53,839 nt of DNA from positions 1-53,839 of the forward strand of contig JAFXJJ010000030.1 in assembly GCA_017532345.1 (NCBI GenBank). Direction: 5' to 3'. Origin of the DNA: Erysipelotrichales bacterium. Lineage in GTDB: Bacteria; Bacillota_I; Bacilli_A; Erysipelotrichales; Erysipelotrichaceae. A program made the translations under genes and the position numbers. This document shows positions 27,326 through 36,478 of this stretch, in pieces (position 1 is the first letter of the stretch; each line of letters opens with the position of its first letter). Under the pieces are notes generated by a model. It was not told the origin of the DNA. It did no database searches and saw nothing but the letters and a program-made list of their open reading frames with translations.

Positions 27326-28723
27326 TTAATCTAATTTACCTTTCGTAATAATATCAGCTACCATTAAACCATTAGCTGCTGCTTGGGAAAGTGAACGCGT
27401 GAATCCTGCTCCATCCCCAATCGCATAAATACCATCTAGACCTTCAATCTCAAAGTTATGACACTTAGGTCTAGCACTATAGTATTTACATTCTACACCA
27501 TATAATAATGTATCATAGTTTGCAGTACCAGGAGCCACCTTATCAAGAGCATGTAAAGTCTCGATAATATTGTCTAATTGGCGTTTAGGTAAGCATAAGC
27601 TTAAATCACCAGGAACTGCATTTAGTGTTGGCTTTGTATGAGACTGTTTTAAACGATTTGCATCTGTACGTCTACCATTTTCTAAATCCCCTAAACGTTG
27701 AACTAATACACTACCGCCAGATATTTTATTCGCTAGTGCTGCTACATCTCTAGCATATTCAATTGGCTCATTGAATGGTTCAGTAAAACGAATTGTAGAT
27801 AATAACGCAAAGTTAGAGTTCTTTGTTTTGCGTTCTTCTTCACGGAATGAATGTCCATTTACAGTAAGTACTCCTGCTGTATTTTCAGTAACGACATGTC
27901 CACGTTCATTGAAGCAGAACATACGTGTAGTATCTCCATACTTTTTAGAACGATATGCAATCTTAGGCTCATAAATCTTCTTAGAGAAATGTTCCCATAC
28001 CATACTTGGTAATTCAACACGTACTCCAATATCCACTTGGTTATTAGATGTTGGGATATCATTAGTTTTACACCAATTTAAGAATTCTCTAGATCCTACA
28101 CGACCTACTGCAAAGATAATCTTATCACCAGTAATAGTTGTAGTTTCTCCTTTATGAGTAATTACTACTTCATGAGTATTCTTATCTACATTAGTTACTT
28201 TACTTTCAGTAACAATCTCAACTTTACCTTCTAATGAATCAATTAGATTCAACATAGTATCATAATTAGCATCAGTGCCTAAGTGCTTTAATGTTGCTTG
28301 TTGCATATGTAAATCATGTTCTAAGCATAGTTTCTTTAATTCATTATTAGGATAATAACGCTCTTCTGTAGCACCAAATTCTACTAATACACTATCAGCT
28401 CTTTCAATATATGAAATAACCTTAGCATCATCAACAATATCAGGTAACCATCCACCATACTCAGTTGAGATAATATACTTACCATCAGAGAATGCACCAG
28501 CACCAGCCATACCTTCCATGATAGCACAAGGATTACACTTCATACATTTATCAATCTTATTCTTAACCATTGGACATACACGATGTCTTAAGTCTTTACC
28601 CATTTCTACTAAAATAATGTTTAAAGATGGATTATTCTTGCTTAAACCATAAGCACTCATTAATCCTCCAATACCACCACCAATTATCACTACATCATAT
28701 TTACTAAGCTTTGTTTCAAACAT
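27326..28723 (-). CDS. FAD-dependent oxidoreductase (COG2509-like)
   Basis: 465 residues. The dinucleotide fold VVIIGGGIGGLMSAYGLS is at 11-28, and KIIFAVGRVGSREFLNW and GIYAIGDGAGFTRSLSQAAANG complete the FAD site. Four cysteines (50, 60, 63, 66) in VCPMVKNKIDKCMKCNPC form a cluster that might hold a metal or Fe-S centre; similar Cys segments occur in the uncharacterised COG2509 dehydrogenases. GGAGG lies before the ATG. It is a single gene. The reaction is unknown. It sits directly beyond the left copy of the 54-bp repeat that brackets the RiPP cassette. Confidence 0.82.
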   Translation of the reverse strand: MFETKLSKYDVVIIGGGIGGLMSAYGLSKNNPSLNIILVEMGKDLRHRVCPMVKNKIDKCMKCNPCAIMEGMAGAGAFSDGKYIISTEYGGWLPDIVDDAKVISYIERADSVLVEFGATEERYYPNNELKKLCLEHDLHMQQATLKHLGTDANYDTMLNLIDSLEGKVEIVTESKVTNVDKNTHEVVITHKGETTTITGDKIIFAVGRVGSREFLNWCKTNDIPTSNNQVDIGVRVELPSMVWEHFSKKIYEPKIAYRSKKYGDTTRMFCFNERGHVVTENTAGVLTVNGHSFREEERKTKNSNFALLSTIRFTEPFNEPIEYARDVAALANKISGGSVLVQRLGDLENGRRTDANRLKQSHTKPTLNAVPGDLSLCLPKRQLDNIIETLHALDKVAPGTANYDTLLYGVECKYYSARPKCHNFEIEGLDGIYAIGDGAGFTRSLSQAAANGLMVADIITKGKLD

Positions 28724-28819
28724 AATTATTCCTCCAAACCATTAATATATTATAGCACATTATTAATTATAATACAGCTAAATATTATGATAGCTTAAAC
28801 TATTTGTTCTTAAAGAATT

Positions 28820-28873
28820 AAAGGAGATGTTTCCACATCTCCTTATAGCTTATAGATTCTTAATTAACTGTAT
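28820..28873. repeat. Left copy of 54-bp direct repeat bracketing the RiPP cassette
   Basis: Identical at 53 of 54 positions to 36777-36830 (one A/T difference at 28845 versus 36802), in the same orientation. It contains a 10-bp-stem terminator and 30 bases that match the end of the glucosaminidase gene and its 3' untranslated region. It starts directly after the stop codon of the last ABC gene. Confidence 0.95.
28821..28844 (-). terminator. Terminator of the RiPP cassette
   Basis: AAGGAGATGT/ACATCTCCTT, a 10-bp stem with a 4-base loop, inside the left repeat copy. Confidence 0.85.
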
Positions 28874-30490
28874 TTATATTTTTTCTAAATGAATAATTTC
28901 ATCAAAATATTCTTTTAATTCAGTATTAAGATGATGAGTAATCATAAAGATTGTTTTAGCTTCATCGTTTAGTAATCGTTTCTCAATATTGTATGCCATT
29001 TCTTCATTAAGTGCTGAAGAAGCTTCATCAATAAATAGTATTTTCTTATTGTGATACAACGCTCTAGCAATACCAATACGTTGCTTTTGACCACCTGATA
29101 CATTCTTACCATTCTCACTAAGTATAGTTTCTACGCCTTCACTTAATGTATCAATCCATTCAAATAATTCACTATCATGTAGAACTTGTTTAAACAAGGT
29201 TTCATCATATTCTTTATCAAGAATAATATTATTTTTAATAGTATCACTAAAAACATATGTTTCTTGATTGATATAGCTTAATTGTTTAAACCATCCTTGA
29301 ATATCATGTTCATTTAAATCATATCCATCTAGTAGTATCTGACCTGAATTAGGTTTAATAAAGCCTAGCATCAACTTCATTAATGTACTTTTACCACAAC
29401 CACTTTCACCTACCAAGGCATATTTACCCTGAAGACTAAACTCATGTGAATAAGCATCAATAACTTTATTGTTTTCATTATAAGAATATGAGATATTTTG
29501 TAGTACGATATTTTCTTTTACTACTGGAAGTTCATGTTTATCTTCATTCATAGTTAAGAAATCATCTATTTTCTCACGTACACTGCTAGTACTAACCATT
29601 ACGTTACGGTAATCCATAATTAATCTTACTCCGTACATTACGTCACGTGCATATGTAGGAATAACAATAACTAAACCAATTTCACTATATCCTAAGATTA
29701 CCAATACTACCGCTAGTATCCATAAAATATGCTTACCAAACGAAGCATTAATTGATAGATAGAACGCAACTCTTAAATTATAATCTACTGATTCAGCATT
29801 TTTTCTTTCACGTTCTTTATAAGATCGTGATAGTTTAGATAGCGCTAATGCGATACTATCATATACTTTAAAGATAATATATCCATCAATAACTTCTTTA
29901 ACTGTCTTAGTTTGTAGTTCCTCTGCTTCAGATAACAGCATACCTTTTTGGCTTGTTTTCTCATCAAATAATCTTGCAAACCACACACTATAAACAGCAA
30001 ATATAATGGATATAATCGCAATAGGAATATTGTAGTACATAATCGCAATTATTGCACCAACAAGTGAAACAATACTGCTAATATAATTAAATATATTATC
30101 GCAATATCTTTCAACTATCATACGTGTATCATTAACTAGCATTGATAGATAATCTGAATTATCTTTCTTCATAAATGCATCATAATCTTGATTCATAATC
30201 TTAATAGACAACTCTTCTTTAATCTTTAAAGCAACATTCTCTAAGTAAATAACATTATAGTGATTCAACAAATACATGCTAGCTAATGCAAGAGTAACTA
30301 AAATGGTAGTATATATTATATTTCTAACGACACCTGCTATATCACTATTACTAAGATACGTTACTACTTCTGCTACAACAACGGGACTAATGGTATTTAC
30401 TATCGAATTCATAGCAAAAAATATCATTGATAGCCAAAAGTTTTTCGTATCATAATGAATGTATTTACGCATTTCTTTAAAATCTTTCAT
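28874..30490 (-). CDS. ABC half-transporter 3 of the RiPP cassette
   Basis: 538 residues: a six-helix exporter membrane domain (1-300), then an ATPase with Walker A GESGCGKST (about 360), Q-loop LSYINQETYVFSDTI, signature VSGGQKQRIGIARAL, Walker B ILFIDEASSALN and H-loop MITHH. There is no N-terminal C39 peptidase. AGAGGTAG precedes the ATG. It is the last gene of the cassette, 51 bases after ABC 2. It could be a homodimer or pair with one of its two neighbours, serving export of the modified peptide or self-protection. Of the three, its ATPase motifs are the most canonical. Confidence 0.9.
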   Translation of the reverse strand: MKDFKEMRKYIHYDTKNFWLSMIFFAMNSIVNTISPVVVAEVVTYLSNSDIAGVVRNIIYTTILVTLALASMYLLNHYNVIYLENVALKIKEELSIKIMNQDYDAFMKKDNSDYLSMLVNDTRMIVERYCDNIFNYISSIVSLVGAIIAIMYYNIPIAIISIIFAVYSVWFARLFDEKTSQKGMLLSEAEELQTKTVKEVIDGYIIFKVYDSIALALSKLSRSYKERERKNAESVDYNLRVAFYLSINASFGKHILWILAVVLVILGYSEIGLVIVIPTYARDVMYGVRLIMDYRNVMVSTSSVREKIDDFLTMNEDKHELPVVKENIVLQNISYSYNENNKVIDAYSHEFSLQGKYALVGESGCGKSTLMKLMLGFIKPNSGQILLDGYDLNEHDIQGWFKQLSYINQETYVFSDTIKNNIILDKEYDETLFKQVLHDSELFEWIDTLSEGVETILSENGKNVSGGQKQRIGIARALYHNKKILFIDEASSALNEEMAYNIEKRLLNDEAKTIFMITHHLNTELKEYFDEIIHLEKI

Positions 30491-30541
30491 ATACTACCTC
30501 TTTCACTATTTGAAGATTATTATCATCAAAATCACTTTATA

Positions 30542-32107
30542 TTACCCCAAATTAATCACAAAATCATATTTACTTAATTCATCTTCTTTTAGACTATGCT
30601 CAACTTGAATAATGCCTTTATCTAAATTGATGATTAAATCATGTAGTTCAAGCTTTGATTGCGTATCAATACCCTTAAAGAATTCATCAAGCAATAATAC
30701 ATCAAAATCTCGATATAAAGCTCTAGCTAGAGCTAACTTTTGTTTTTCTCCACCAGATAAATTACTGCCATTATGCGTTATCTTAGTATCAAGTCGCTCA
30801 ATCAAATGTTCACAATGACTTTGTTTTAATACTCGCATAAACTTTTCTTTATTAAATGGTTGATCCAAAATAATATTTTCTTTAATGCTTCCTTCGAATA
30901 TATAAGTATTTTGGTTAAGTAACAATACATGTTTTCTTAAGACTATATCATCAATATTCTTTAAGTTAACACCATTAACCAAAACTTCTCCATCATATGC
31001 TGTATTATTGTTTACTAAAATATCTAATAACGTTGATTTACCACTACCATTATCACCAATTACTACATATTTTTTACTTAAATCAAAACAATAATTAAAC
31101 TTATCAAAAATAGACTTATCATAAGCTAATGAGATATTATTTAAAGCTAATTCATTTATAGCTTCAATTTTCATTTTGCTTTCTTTCTTATTCGCTAATA
31201 ATCTTTTAAATTCAGCAACAATTGTTTTAGTACCTTCTAACGCTTTTTTAGTTGATACAACTACTCCTACTAAACCACTAGCATGACTAACGAAATAACT
31301 TAGTTCTACAATATTACCAAGACTAATCTCATGGTTTAGATAAAGAATAGCACCATATCCAACTAATACAATTGTTGCTAGTACATTTAAACCCACATTA
31401 CATGCTTGAATAATTGCGTTTAATTGATTTTGCTCATATAGTTTTTTTTCATATTCACTATTAGTAAATTGATATTCCTTTTTAAATCTATTTTCTTCAT
31501 TTTCTAAACGTATAAAATCTAATTTTGATAATAGATTATTTAATTGCTTAGAGTGTGCATTCATCATACTAACAACTGCACTTTGACGTTTAATAATTTC
31601 ATTCTTCACCATATTAGGTACAGCATAAGATACTATAATAATGATACTTAATATTAAAGCAAATTTTAGATTTATCTTCAGAATTAAGATAATTGCTATT
31701 AGTATACATGCCAAACGTGGAATTGCAGTTAAAAAGACTTCAAAATATTGACTAACAACAATATCTAATTTTCCATTTAAATCATTGAAATAATCCATAT
31801 ACCCATTCTTTTTAAAATTATCTTGTTCCATTATTTTTTGGTATAATTCAACTTTTAAATAAGCATGTATCTTTTGAACTAATTCAGCTAATGAATATTC
31901 ATTAATAATATTAGTCACTAGATATATAACTAACCAAAGGATAGCTGTAACAAAACTCGACTTTAAAGCATTTATGTCATTTACAAAAACTGTTTCAAAG
32001 AAACTAGCCATAATACTACCAAAAGAAACCGAAATATAACTAGCTACTAAACTAATAAAAATATAAAAGAAAACACGAACTGGGAATTTCTTTAAAAGAC
32101 TTAACAT
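30542..32107 (-). CDS. ABC half-transporter 2 of the RiPP cassette
   Basis: 521 residues from the ATG at 32107; AAGGGGG is seven bases upstream, and an ATG two codons earlier is too close to it. The membrane domain occupies 1-290. ATPase: Walker A GDNGSGKST (about 350), HVLLLNQNTYIFEGSIKENI, signature LSGGEKQKLALARAL, Walker B VLLLDEFFKGID and H-loop QVEHS. The D-loop (KGID rather than SALD) is unusual, as in one half of asymmetric heterodimers. The start overlaps the stop of ABC 1 by a few bases, implying coupled translation and probably a heterodimer with it. Confidence 0.9.
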   Translation of the reverse strand: MLSLLKKFPVRVFFYIFISLVASYISVSFGSIMASFFETVFVNDINALKSSFVTAILWLVIYLVTNIINEYSLAELVQKIHAYLKVELYQKIMEQDNFKKNGYMDYFNDLNGKLDIVVSQYFEVFLTAIPRLACILIAIILILKINLKFALILSIIIIVSYAVPNMVKNEIIKRQSAVVSMMNAHSKQLNNLLSKLDFIRLENEENRFKKEYQFTNSEYEKKLYEQNQLNAIIQACNVGLNVLATIVLVGYGAILYLNHEISLGNIVELSYFVSHASGLVGVVVSTKKALEGTKTIVAEFKRLLANKKESKMKIEAINELALNNISLAYDKSIFDKFNYCFDLSKKYVVIGDNGSGKSTLLDILVNNNTAYDGEVLVNGVNLKNIDDIVLRKHVLLLNQNTYIFEGSIKENIILDQPFNKEKFMRVLKQSHCEHLIERLDTKITHNGSNLSGGEKQKLALARALYRDFDVLLLDEFFKGIDTQSKLELHDLIINLDKGIIQVEHSLKEDELSKYDFVINLG

Positions 32108-33672
32108 AAACATTCCCCCTTTAATTCATTATTAAACTTATGCTTTGCTATTGTTATAACTTCATCAAAGATATCTTCATAACCATTACTATGTGAAACA
32201 CAAATAACACCTTTGTTAATAGTCCTTAAGTACTCAAATAAAGCACAAACGCTTTCCTTATCTAAGCTAGCCTCTGGTTCGTCTAAAATATATACATCTG
32301 CTGGCTTTAAGAATGTTCTAGCAAGCGATATGCGCTTAATTTCACCACCAGACAAATCATTATCACAAATTCTATTTAAATCCATATCTGCTAAGAATAA
32401 GTCAATAATCTTTGGATCTAATTCATACTTGCCAAATAGTGTTACATTATCTTTAATTGAAGCTTCAAATAATAATGGATTTTGGTCTAAATAAGACACA
32501 CAATCATAATATTCATTTCCATTATATGCTTCAATGCTTTTACCGTTAATTAATATAGAACTAGGCTTTAATGCTACTAATTGTTTAAGTAATGAAGATT
32601 TACCACTACCATTACTGCCAGTAATTAAATATTTCTTTGTTGGATTAAATTGGTAATTAAGATTATCTAAAATTAAATTACCATCTAGTTCTAGACTATT
32701 ATTAACCAATTCAATTCTCTTAATCTGGTCGATATGTTCCTTAGGTTGCATTTCAATACAGTATTTCTCATAGCGTTTGATGATTGTTTCACTCTTCTTC
32801 ATATTCATTCGATAACTAACAATAGAAGAACCATAATTAGATATCTTACCCATAATATGACCAATTAAGAATACATATCCAATAGGGGAGCCATTCTTAA
32901 TTGCAATATACGAAGCAAAACCTAAAATAACTAAAGTTGCTAGATAACCACAAAAGATATTTACATAAATCATCATAGTTTGAAGCATTGTAAGCTCTAA
33001 TGTAGCTTTCTTCACATCATTAATAACTATTTGATAGTTACGCTTAGTATAATCAAATAAATTGAAATTTCTAATTGTCTCATAACCTTCTAAATAGTCA
33101 ATCACCTTAGCATTGCTGTCATCTAATCTACTTAAAACAGTTTGATTCTTTTTACCAATAATGCCATTAGCAATTTTTGGTAAGTAAAATGAAATCATCA
33201 TTAATAATGCAATCATCCATACTGACGAAAAGTCATACCACAAATATATTAAGACTGACATACCAAAAGAAATGCTACTTCCAATGAAATTCCAAATAGC
33301 CTTAAAATATGATAGTGATAAAGAATTAATATTTTTATCTAAATCGTTAAGATAATCACTACGATTATTCTTAGCATATGTTACAGTATCAAATTTCAAG
33401 ATACCATCAATAACATTATTTCGAATCGCCGTTTTAACTTTAGCTTGAAACATAGCATACTGTTTATTATTCAACCAAAATACTAAAGCATAAATAATAC
33501 ACCAAACAATCGCCAAAATTGTTATTTTCATAATATCTTCTTGATTATATAAACAAACATTTATAAATTCTGAAATTAGTAAAGCTAAACCAAAACTACA
33601 TAATGTACATATAACTTGTAGAACCAAAGTCCAGCTTAAACATTTTTTGTCAATAAACCAATACTTTTTCAT
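32101..33672 (-). CDS. ABC half-transporter 1 of the RiPP cassette
   Basis: 523 residues from the ATG at 33672 (GAGAG upstream); the frame also opens at a GTG at 33705 inside the radical SAM gene, but that has no binding site. Membrane domain 1-290. ATPase: Walker A GSNGSGKSS (about 350), VSYLDQNPLLFEASIKDNV, signature LSGGEIKRISLARTF, Walker B VYILDEPEASLD and H-loop CVSHSN. No peptidase domain. It follows the radical SAM gene by 13 bases and overlaps ABC 2. A role in exporting the peptide product is inferred from position. Confidence 0.9.
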   Translation of the reverse strand: MKKYWFIDKKCLSWTLVLQVICTLCSFGLALLISEFINVCLYNQEDIMKITILAIVWCIIYALVFWLNNKQYAMFQAKVKTAIRNNVIDGILKFDTVTYAKNNRSDYLNDLDKNINSLSLSYFKAIWNFIGSSISFGMSVLIYLWYDFSSVWMIALLMMISFYLPKIANGIIGKKNQTVLSRLDDSNAKVIDYLEGYETIRNFNLFDYTKRNYQIVINDVKKATLELTMLQTMMIYVNIFCGYLATLVILGFASYIAIKNGSPIGYVFLIGHIMGKISNYGSSIVSYRMNMKKSETIIKRYEKYCIEMQPKEHIDQIKRIELVNNSLELDGNLILDNLNYQFNPTKKYLITGSNGSGKSSLLKQLVALKPSSILINGKSIEAYNGNEYYDCVSYLDQNPLLFEASIKDNVTLFGKYELDPKIIDLFLADMDLNRICDNDLSGGEIKRISLARTFLKPADVYILDEPEASLDKESVCALFEYLRTINKGVICVSHSNGYEDIFDEVITIAKHKFNNELKGECLC

Positions 33673-33685
33673 TTTATCACTCTCT

Positions 33686-34906
33686 TCATTCACAAAACCC
33701 AACACAATTTATATCCGATTGGGAAAAACCAGCATCATTTAGTTTTTCTAAAAACATATGAGCATCAGCCATGAAATTATAATCTATTCTCTTTTCAACG
33801 TTTTCTAAATATTCAATAATATTAATTTTAGACTCACCTTTAAACAAATGACATGCTCTGATACCTCCGTTAGCATTAACAACAATACTTGTCTTTCCTC
33901 CCATACAAGATAATAAGCTAGAATTTTTTCTTACGTACTTATTTATTGGTACAATTATTTCTATATCATTTTTATAATATTCTTTAAGTCTTTGCACTTC
34001 CTTTATTACGCTTTCATAATAAGATCCAGTAATTTGAAATTCTGAATAGTAATTATCTTTATTAACATTACCTACAGGAAAAGACAAAGTAAATTTCATC
34101 TTTTTAGATCCAGACTTAATTGCAAACTTAACATAATCATTCAATTGATTTAAATTATGTTGTGTAATGCATACCACACTTGTATAAGGAATTTTATTGT
34201 TTTTTAAGTAATTAATACCTTCAGTAACTTGATTATAAGCAGAGGAATTTTTAGTGAAAGACAAGAAAGTATCATAATTATATCCATACAATGACACTTG
34301 TATATCATGGAAATGTTTCAATACATCTACGTTAATGTTGTGTAGCATAGAACCATTTGTCAATAAATTAACTTCAAAACTTTGTTGTAGCAAATTACAT
34401 ATTTTTTCAAAATCTTGATGTAATGTTGCTTCACCACCAGTTACATCAATGGTAGATATTTTATTCTTATATTTCGTACTCAATATTTTAGCAAATTCTA
34501 ATGAAAAGTATTTTTGTTTCTTATTTGAGCCATGAAAACAATGTAAACAATCAAAATTACAAAAGCTAGTCAACTCTAAAACTAATGCTTTAGGATATTT
34601 TAAGCCATATTCACCTGTATAATTGATTGATGTCTTACTCGATTCAGTTTTCATATTTATAATTTTCATTAGCCGTAAATCATCTAGCAAATTATCAATT
34701 TTATTTTTTATTAAGTTTGTATCTGTAATTTTTAATTCATTGGAAACCTTTGAGTAAATTTCATCTATTGTATTTGAACCGTCGCAATATTTTAACACTA
34801 ATATTTGTGCTCGATTAAGATATATAGAAGTTTCTCCTGGGCAATAACAAAAAACAGTATTTCCATAATAATGAAACCGATAGCACTCATTTATACTATA
34901 ATACAT
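33686..34906 (-). CDS. Radical SAM peptide maturase with PqqD-like domain
   Basis: 406 residues. Residues 12-85 look like a PqqD-like RiPP recognition element (ILVLKYCDGSNTIDEIYSKV ... IDNLLDDLRLMKII). The radical SAM core has CNFDCLHC with Cys116, 120 and 123 for the [4Fe-4S] cluster, and VTGGEATLHQDF (GGE at 157-159). Four C-terminal cysteines (334, 352, 401, 405; CMGGKTSIVVNANGGIRAC and CVGFC) resemble a reduced SPASM/twitch domain with an auxiliary cluster. This domain order is that of sactipeptide and ranthipeptide synthases, which link Cys sulfur to carbons of the precursor. The 34-aa Cys-rich peptide just upstream is the obvious substrate. GGGAGG precedes the ATG. The exact linkage cannot be predicted. 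Confidence 0.9.
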   Translation of the reverse strand: MYYSINECYRFHYYGNTVFCYCPGETSIYLNRAQILVLKYCDGSNTIDEIYSKVSNELKITDTNLIKNKIDNLLDDLRLMKIINMKTESSKTSINYTGEYGLKYPKALVLELTSFCNFDCLHCFHGSNKKQKYFSLEFAKILSTKYKNKISTIDVTGGEATLHQDFEKICNLLQQSFEVNLLTNGSMLHNINVDVLKHFHDIQVSLYGYNYDTFLSFTKNSSAYNQVTEGINYLKNNKIPYTSVVCITQHNLNQLNDYVKFAIKSGSKKMKFTLSFPVGNVNKDNYYSEFQITGSYYESVIKEVQRLKEYYKNDIEIIVPINKYVRKNSSLLSCMGGKTSIVVNANGGIRACHLFKGESKINIIEYLENVEKRIDYNFMADAHMFLEKLNDAGFSQSDINCVGFCE

Positions 34907-34939
34907 AAAGTTCCTCCCTTATATTAATTTATAAAAATT

Positions 34940-34964
34940 ATGAAGGGAAATTAATTCCCTTCAT
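34940..34964 (-). terminator. Hairpin between precursor and maturase genes
   Basis: ATGAAGGGAA/TTCCCTTCAT, a perfect 10-bp stem with a 5-base loop, followed on the minus strand by AATTTTTATA. Position and form suit a partial terminator or mRNA-stabilising hairpin that keeps precursor mRNA in excess over the enzymes. Confidence 0.7.
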
Positions 34965-34970
34965 CTATTT

Positions 34971-35075
34971 TTACCCCTGATGCATAAAGCTACAACAAGT
35001 ACCTTCAGTACAATCTTTTGCGATTGCAAAAAGTGAAACCATTTCATCGAATTCTTCAAAAGTAAGTAGTTCCAT
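34971..35075 (-). CDS. Candidate RiPP precursor peptide, 34 aa, Cys-rich C-terminus
   Basis: A 34-codon frame with AGAGGT eight bases before its ATG. The product begins MELLTFEEFDEMVSLFAIAK, an acidic/hydrophobic leader-like segment, and ends DCTEGTCCSFMHQG with three cysteines (22, 27, 28) in the last 13 residues. Leader plus short Cys-rich core, placed directly before a radical SAM enzyme with a leader-binding domain, is the hallmark of sactipeptide- or ranthipeptide-type precursors. I do not recognise this particular peptide. There is no signal peptide, so export would need the cassette's ABC proteins. The leader cleavage site is unknown; the KD junction before Cys22 is one possibility. 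Confidence 0.8.
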   Translation of the reverse strand: MELLTFEEFDEMVSLFAIAKDCTEGTCCSFMHQG

Positions 35076-35105
35076 AAATTCTGACCTCTTATTCTTTTTG
35101 CACTA

Positions 35106-35135
35106 ATAATATTCATATATACTGGAAAACTTCAA
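35106..35135 (-). promoter_or_regulatory. Candidate promoter for the precursor peptide operon
   Basis: On the minus strand TTGAAG (35130-35135), 18 bases, TATTAT (35106-35111), about 30 bases before the precursor start. The gap 35076-35231 should also hold the regulator's binding site; I could not single it out. Confidence 0.4.
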
Positions 35136-35231
35136 ATCTCATTATCTCTTATTTCTAGTAATTATGAATTATATAACAGTGCCAACTAATTTACTGTGAT
35201 TATAAAACATAGGAGGTAATTCCATATCTGC

Positions 35232-36476
35232 TTAATTTTTCTTTAATATTTCTACTAATTCTTTATAATATCTCACTGCATTTTCAAAATTATTATTTTT
35301 CTCTTCATTTTCAATTATTAAATTAAGTATACGTGCACGCATTTTGGGACTGATTTGTTTGGAGTAACCGTATAATTTCATCAGAACTTCATGTACTTTT
35401 GATTCATCTAAATAATATACTCTTATAAATTCTATCATCATTTCATAGTATTCATTTCTCTTTAAATGTGCAAACTCATTAATACACTTTAAACATTCTT
35501 CTTTCCTATTCACCCTAAACAAAGAGTTAATTAAATAATACGATAAAAATTGACTATTATAGCCCAATTCAATTCCCCTATAACACATGTCTATACACTT
35601 TTCATATTCTTCCAAAAGCATATAAGTGTTGCATAGATTACCATAAGTTATAGGCATATTTTCAGGAAAATACTGTTTAGAAACTTTTAAAGCCTGTTCT
35701 AGCACCTTTTGTGCTTGTTGATATTCACCGTTATTATTTAATAAAATTCCATAATCAACATCACATGTAAGACTGAACTTATATGCTGAATGTTCATCGA
35801 AGATTTTGCGAGCTAAACGATTTGATTCTTTTGCTACTGTAAATAGATTCAAATAATCCTCTATATATGATTTTATATAGTATATATTCGCACTTAACTT
35901 TGTACTTATATCTCCTGATAAATAACTAATAGCTATATTTATATATTCATATGCTAATTCATATTTCGAATACATATACTTTTTAGATAGTATAAAATAA
36001 TACACTGCTTTCCATTTATTATCATATACATTGAATACTAATTTAATTTTCTTATTTAGCTTTTCTAAATCTTCCACCTTAGCTACCATCAATTCAAAAA
36101 TCAAGTAATAATGGTACGCATATGAGTATTTTATTTCATCATTTTCTAATAAATGCTTTACATAATCAAAATACTCTTTATTCATTTGCCAGCTATTTAA
36201 ATCTAATATATTTTCTAATGCTTCTTCACACAAACTTAATAAACCTTCTGCATCATAATTAAACTTCACATTTAAAGTATCAAATACTGCTTCTAATGAT
36301 GATGGAGATTGTTTTTTCGTACCTTTCTCCATTTCTGTTAAGTACTGCGTACTAATACCAGAAAAAGCACTGACATCTGCAGCGCTCATTTTCTTTTCTT
36401 TTCTTAAATTACGAATTAATGCACCTACAACAATTTGTTCCTTTACATCATAACTCATTGTTTCGGTAAATGGCAT
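35232..36476 (-). CDS. RRNPP-type HTH-TPR regulator of the RiPP cassette
   Basis: 414 residues. Residues 17-72 are an XRE helix-turn-helix (IRNLRKEKKMSAADVSAFSG, ISTQYLTEMEKGTKKQSPSSLEAVFD). The rest (about 80-410) is all-helical with TPR-like repeats, for example YQQAQKVLEQALKVSKQYF, YGNLCNTYMLLEEYEKCIDM and FENAVRYYKELVEIL. HTH plus TPRs at this length is the layout of RRNPP peptide-pheromone receptors (PlcR, NprR, Rgg, ComR). The gene starts two bases after the 47-aa secreted peptide gene, AGAGGT being within that gene's end. It is likely to bind the processed peptide after re-import and switch on the RiPP genes. No peptide importer (Opp) is in the window. Confidence 0.85.
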   Translation of the reverse strand: MPFTETMSYDVKEQIVVGALIRNLRKEKKMSAADVSAFSGISTQYLTEMEKGTKKQSPSSLEAVFDTLNVKFNYDAEGLLSLCEEALENILDLNSWQMNKEYFDYVKHLLENDEIKYSYAYHYYLIFELMVAKVEDLEKLNKKIKLVFNVYDNKWKAVYYFILSKKYMYSKYELAYEYINIAISYLSGDISTKLSANIYYIKSYIEDYLNLFTVAKESNRLARKIFDEHSAYKFSLTCDVDYGILLNNNGEYQQAQKVLEQALKVSKQYFPENMPITYGNLCNTYMLLEEYEKCIDMCYRGIELGYNSQFLSYYLINSLFRVNRKEECLKCINEFAHLKRNEYYEMMIEFIRVYYLDESKVHEVLMKLYGYSKQISPKMRARILNLIIENEEKNNNFENAVRYYKELVEILKKN

Positions 36477-36478
36477 AT

